From positions 4,285,501 to 4,349,500 of the forward strand of contig NC_090711.1 in NCBI RefSeq assembly GCF_040954835.1: a DNA stretch of 64,000 nt, given 5' to 3'. The notes under the pieces were generated by a model that did not search any database, was not told the origin of the DNA, and was given only the letters and a program-made list of their open reading frames with translations. Below, in pieces: positions 61,009 through 64,000 of the stretch. Position numbers and translations under genes: made by a program. This DNA comes from Lepisosteus oculatus. Its lineage: Eukaryota; Chordata; Actinopteri; Semionotiformes; Lepisosteidae. The number at the start of each line of letters is the position of its first letter. Within the stretch, counting starts at the first letter, position 1.

Positions 61009-62527
61009 AGCCCCACACAGCCCATCCAGCTCAGCGACCTGCAGAGCATCCTGGCTACCATGAACGTCCCAGCCATGGCGGCAGGCGGACAGGGGGGTGA
61101 GTGTCAGGCGGGGATCTCAGATCGTGCTCGCTGGTGCAGTGCCGTGCTCCTCTGCGTCGTACGGAAGGGTCACGAGGCAGCCGTGTCGTCATGCTGCACG
61201 GGGTTAAAAACCAGCCGACCCTGCTGAATCGTCACTGTCGTGCTTGTCGCACACGTGCTGCCTGTGTGGCAAGTCTAGTCTGACCGCAGATCAGAGCTTC
61301 CTCTGGTGATATCGCACATCATGCTTCGTGGTCTTAGACAAGCAGCTAGGGTGGCCACAAACATAAATGCGGTATCAAATGAAACCATCACCCATGTAGA
61401 GAGATGGATTGTGCAATCTTAATTCCTTTTTCTCTCACTCCCATGTATGTGCATATGTATATACTAATGCAATGATGCTGAGATGCGGTATGCAATACTC
61501 TTGCCTTGGGTTGTTTTTCAGTGGACCTGGCCAGTGTGCTGACACCAGAGGTCATGGCTCCTATATTAGCTAATGCTGAAGTGCAGCAGCGGCTGCTGCC
61601 ATACCTACCCTCAGGAGAGTCTCTCCCCCAGACTGCGGAGGAGATCCAGAACACGCTGACTTCGCCGCAGTTCCAGCAGGTCACTCATGCTCCACCCCCT
61701 GAAGTCTTTGGTTTTACTACAAGACCAAGTACTGAATTGTGAAGCACTGACCACAAAGGCCAGAAGTCTTTTTCCCCCCACATTTGTAGTATATAAATAC
61801 AGGCTTTAAAAGGCCTTTAAAAGAAGCTCAAAACTCCATTTAACCATCTGCTTTTTGATATCATTGTCTGCTTTAAAAGGGGTCTTTGTTTTGACAGTTT
61901 TGTCTTCTGTTGATATCTTGTAGGCTATGAGCATGTTCAGCTCGGCATTAGCTTCAGGACAGCTGGGTCCTCTCATGAGCCAGTTTGGACTGCCCACAGA
62001 GGCTGTCGACGCTGCAAACAAAGGAGGTGAATATCTGCTGTTTCCTGCCTTACAAGATCAACAGGTTTAGGGGCATCAAGTGTGTTCTGTGTGTTCTTAC
62101 ATTAGTATTACGAAAGCATTGGACAGTGCAGTCAGTATTCATTATGAATCAGGGCATTTTTGGGGATTAAAATAACTCTGAAATTGGCTTTAGAAATCGG
62201 AGCAAGTGTCCAATTATTATTCTTTGGTTATTCAATGGGAATGTAAGGCCATTATTTAAAAGTGACCATAAAATGAGCATTTAATTAGATTATAAGAGTT
62301 TGGCACCAAGAATGTTCTTCACAATCTTAATTGACTAATTTTTAATGTATTCATTTTTCTTTTTTAAAGTATTGAGGAATGTATAGTTTCACAGTTGACA
62401 GATGATCTTTTGATCTACAGATGTGGAAGCATTTGCAAAAGCAATGGAAGGCGATGGTAAGGCAGAAAAAAAGGAGGGGGACCCCAAGGACAAGAAGGAT
62501 GATGAAGAAGATATGAGTTTGGATTAG
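58116..62527 (+). CDS. adrm1: adrm1, proteasomal ubiquitin receptor (Rpn13), complete
   Basis: Nine coding exons: 58116-58325, 58754-58870, 59437-59560, 59673-59759, 60156-60237, 60819-61096, 61522-61679, 61924-62026, 62421-62527. All GT-AG; 421 residues against 407 in human. ADRM1/Rpn13 is a 19S proteasome subunit that binds Rpn2 and ubiquitin and recruits and activates the deubiquitinase UCH37. The N-terminal Pru domain (about 20-130) has [31 protein letters not shown] and [16 protein letters not shown] Gly/Ser/Ala-rich linker follows (about 150-275) and includes 11 alanines at about 259-269. The C-terminal DEUBAD (about 275-390) has [15 protein letters not shown] and [18 protein letters not shown], and the acidic tail ends DMSLD. 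The start [15 protein letters not shown] agrees with the family N-terminus. It is followed convergently by lama5. Confidence 0.97.
58754..58870 (+). CDS. adrm1: adrm1 coding exon 2
   Basis: 39 codons: [16 protein letters not shown] to RLFFWMQ, second half of the Pru domain including the Phe-rich ubiquitin-binding side. Acceptor ATTTCAG|GAT, donor ATGCAG|GTAAAT. Confidence 0.97.
59437..59560 (+). CDS. adrm1: adrm1 coding exon 3
   Basis: [20 protein letters not shown] to GHELSALG, end of Pru. Acceptor CTTCCAG|GAG, donor TAGGAG|GTGAGG. Confidence 0.96.
59673..59759 (+). CDS. adrm1: adrm1 coding exon 4
   Basis: [20 protein letters not shown] then a Gly-rich end. Acceptor TTAACAG|GAG, donor ACTCG|GTGAGT. 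Confidence 0.95.
60156..60237 (+). CDS. adrm1: adrm1 coding exon 5
   Basis: [20 protein letters not shown] then a Ser run. Acceptor TTGTCAG|GTG, donor TCCAG|GTAATA. Confidence 0.93.
60635..60718 (+). mobile_element. retroelement 3' tail with (TTA)n in adrm1 intron 5
   Basis: GTAAAGCGCTTTGAGAAGTC, AAAGGCGCTATATAAAATAA, then about ten TTA triplets. Related in design to the copies at 12563 and 36668 but a different subfamily. It lies 100 bases upstream of an adrm1 acceptor. Confidence 0.65.
60819..61096 (+). CDS. adrm1: adrm1 coding exon 6 (Ala/Ser/Pro linker)
   Basis: 93 codons, very GC-rich compared with its flanks. Linker of Ala, Ser, Pro and Thr with a GCT(GCC)10 run at 60973-61005, then [15 protein letters not shown]. 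Acceptor CTTTCAG|CTC, donor GGGG|GTGAGT. Three frames stay open here because of base composition; only this one joins its neighbours. Confidence 0.94.
61522..61679 (+). CDS. adrm1: adrm1 coding exon 7 (DEUBAD)
   Basis: [20 protein letters not shown] to [10 protein letters not shown]. Acceptor TTTTTCAG|TGG, donor CAGCAG|GTCACT. Confidence 0.96.
61924..62026 (+). CDS. adrm1: adrm1 coding exon 8 (DEUBAD)
   Basis: [20 protein letters not shown] to [11 protein letters not shown]37-binding region. Acceptor CTTGTAG|GCT, donor GGAG|GTGAAT. Confidence 0.96.
62421..62527 (+). CDS. adrm1: adrm1 last coding exon
   Basis: [20 protein letters not shown] to the acidic end DMSLD, then TAG. Acceptor TCTACAG|ATG. 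Confidence 0.96.
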
Positions 62528-63709
62528 GTATTGCTGATGGTATCCACGCCTGCATCCCATTATTACATGCTAGGGCTTGCGAGTCCACCTATGTGTGTCT
62601 AGAAGATTTACTTCATTGTTCTTTATAAATGTTCCAAGCTTGGCGCAAATAAATAGTCTTCAAACAGCACGAAAGACGTTTACATTGTTTTGTAAATAGT
62701 GAAAATTGTTTACTTTGGGGGGGGGGGGATATTATTGCTTGCAAAAACTATGACATGCTCTTTCAAGCCACAACCATAGAGAGACACAACACTATCCTGT
62801 TCCTGGCACAGAGCAGGAAAGATTGGGTTTTTGTGCTTTATTTATGCTGAAGGCAGTACTACTTATAAAAATAAAATAACCATTGTAACCATGTACAGGA
62901 TTGTCCTTGTTATCCAAAACAAGTTTTATTCATTTTAGAGTGTGTTATAGTTAATGCATTGCTAGTTCTGTCACACTGGGGAGAAAAAATGAATAACAGA
63001 CTCCATATTTTCTTAGTCACAAGGATTTTTATTTGGACGATTTGGATAACCACAAGCTTATCAACTCTGTACTCTTGATTTGGGAATGGCATTTGATTTG
63101 ATTTGTTTCAGGTTGAAATAAAAATGACATATATAGACCAGTCTTTCTTACCCTCTTCTATAATATTATCCCATTATACCAAACAAAGCAATATAAATTC
63201 ACAATTAAAATACAGCAAATAGGTGGCAGTGCAGGTGTGGACCTGGTGGGAGAAAGGCAACGAGTTTAACGGAGTCACACCAAACAAAAGAAGGCAAAAC
63301 CCTGTTTGAGCAGCACTGCTTTTTGTCCAGTCAAAATGTTTCAGTCCTTCTAATGTGGCAGATGAAATGTTCTTTTTAAAAGAACGATCTCTGAGCTGCC
63401 GGACTTAATAAGGATTTAATTTAGGATAACTGAGCGCTTCCAACACCACTGCAGTTACAGAGAAGGAAATAGCCACAGTTTTGAAAAAAAAAATGTCCCA
63501 TGTTCCTAAGCCCGCACCCCCCCTTTTATTTGCATAGGTTTGATTAATAGTGTAGGTTTGAAATCTTGAAAATAACTTCAGTGATGTTCAGAATAAAATT
63601 AAAGATCAATAAAATTATAAATATTTAAATTAACCTATGCTTTCAAAGAGCCCCATCACCCAAGCGTGAAAACATAAAAATCCTATGAACAAGGTAAGCA
63701 TTTCCATAT
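62528..63709. other. convergent 3' region of adrm1 and lama5
   Basis: 1.18 kb between the two stop codons, so the 3' UTRs are close or overlapping. Contains a poly-G run at 62718-62728. Minus-strand AATAAA (plus TTTATT) at 63525-63530, 63028-63033 and 62925-62930 could end lama5. No other gene. Confidence 0.6.
62648..62653 (+). terminator. adrm1: adrm1 polyadenylation signal
   Basis: AATAAA 121 bases after the stop, in GCGCAAATAAATAGTC, followed by a T/GT-rich stretch. A later AATAAA at 63117-63122 is possible. Confidence 0.65.
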
Positions 63710-63858
63710 TCATACAACTGGACATCCTTTAAGGCCAACTGCACCGTATAGAGATACTGGCCTGGATAAATCTATAGGGAGCTGGTTCATGACAACTCTT
63801 CTTATGCAGCCGTGGAACGAGGGCATGGGGGAAAGTAGGCCAGGAAGTTTAACTGTAT
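63710..63858 (-). CDS. lama5: lama5-like laminin alpha chain, last coding exon (partial gene)
   Basis: On the minus strand an acceptor TTTTCCCAG|AT at 63859 opens a phase-1 frame that runs to TGA at 63710-63712: TVKLPGLLSPMPSFHGCIRR, then VVMNQLPIDLS, GAVGLKGCPVV and stop. FHGCIRR, the N-x-x-x-x-L strand and the closing GxxxGC are the standard last strands of a laminin G-like domain, with the paired cysteines that form its disulfide. Laminin alpha C-terminal LG domains bind integrin and dystroglycan in the basement membrane. Position (tail to tail with adrm1) is that of LAMA5 in other vertebrates, and this is the reason for the symbol. It is only 49 codons including the stop and is easily missed. 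The rest lies right of the window. Confidence 0.8.
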
Positions 63859-64000
63859 CTGGGAAAAGAAAGAAAAGATTACTTTAGCTAGAAACCCAGC
63901 TGCTGTAAGCCTTGTACCTTAACCTACGTGACACCTGGGTTATCAGATACAGCCTGTAATTAAACTCTTCATTGGAGAAACATATCCTTCATGTGCTTAA

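Noticed and set aside
60732-61076. Minus-strand alanine-rich frame and extra plus-strand frames at the adrm1 linker exon
   Set aside because: Caused by the GC-rich GCC repeat; only the frame giving [12 protein letters not shown] connects with the neighbouring adrm1 exons.

Overview
The window is vertebrate nuclear DNA, most likely from a ray-finned fish. Genes are split into short GT-AG exons separated by AT-rich introns of up to 14.8 kb. The intergenic DNA carries fish-type tRNA-derived SINEs, LINE 3' tails and (TTA)n microsatellites. No bacterial operon, CRISPR array or phage signal is present. Species cannot be fixed from sequence alone; an early-branching ray-finned fish such as a holostean is a guess from the repeat types.

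Four protein-coding genes were reconstructed exon by exon from splice sites and reading frame. (1) 264-27325, minus: the 5' half (931 codons, six coding exons) of mtcl2 (soga1), a coiled-coil microtubule and Golgi-associated protein; the 3' half lies left of position 1. (2) 43552-52297, plus: complete osbpl2 (ORP2), 13 coding exons, 475 residues, a VAP-binding sterol/phosphoinositide transfer protein; a probable non-coding first exon ends at 34152. (3) 58116-62527, plus: complete adrm1 (Rpn13), nine coding exons, 421 residues, the proteasomal ubiquitin receptor; a probable non-coding first exon ends at 57143. (4) 63710-63858, minus: the last coding exon of a laminin alpha chain, probably lama5, running in from the right.

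mtcl2 and osbpl2 are divergent, with a 6.8 kb spacer between the mtcl2 start codon and the proposed osbpl2 first exon. osbpl2 and adrm1 are tandem. adrm1 and lama5 converge tail to tail with about 1.2 kb between stop codons, the OSBPL2-ADRM1-LAMA5 order known from human 20q13.3. In human MTCL2 lies elsewhere on chromosome 20, so its adjacency here is a rearrangement difference. The genes are neighbours by conserved synteny; nothing suggests a shared pathway.

The rest is intron, UTR and repeat. Repeats include three V-SINE-like copies, two decayed copies of another tRNA-type SINE, three copies of a retroelement 3' tail with TTA microsatellite, a LINE reverse-transcriptase remnant, a hAT-like MITE and a diverged tandem repeat. 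I found no convincing undescribed biological system. The most useful observations are the hidden lama5 exon, the isolated 63-bp mtcl2 exon, the FFAT motif confined to one 12-codon osbpl2 exon, a SINE placed against an mtcl2 splice acceptor, and an alanine-codon repeat in adrm1.
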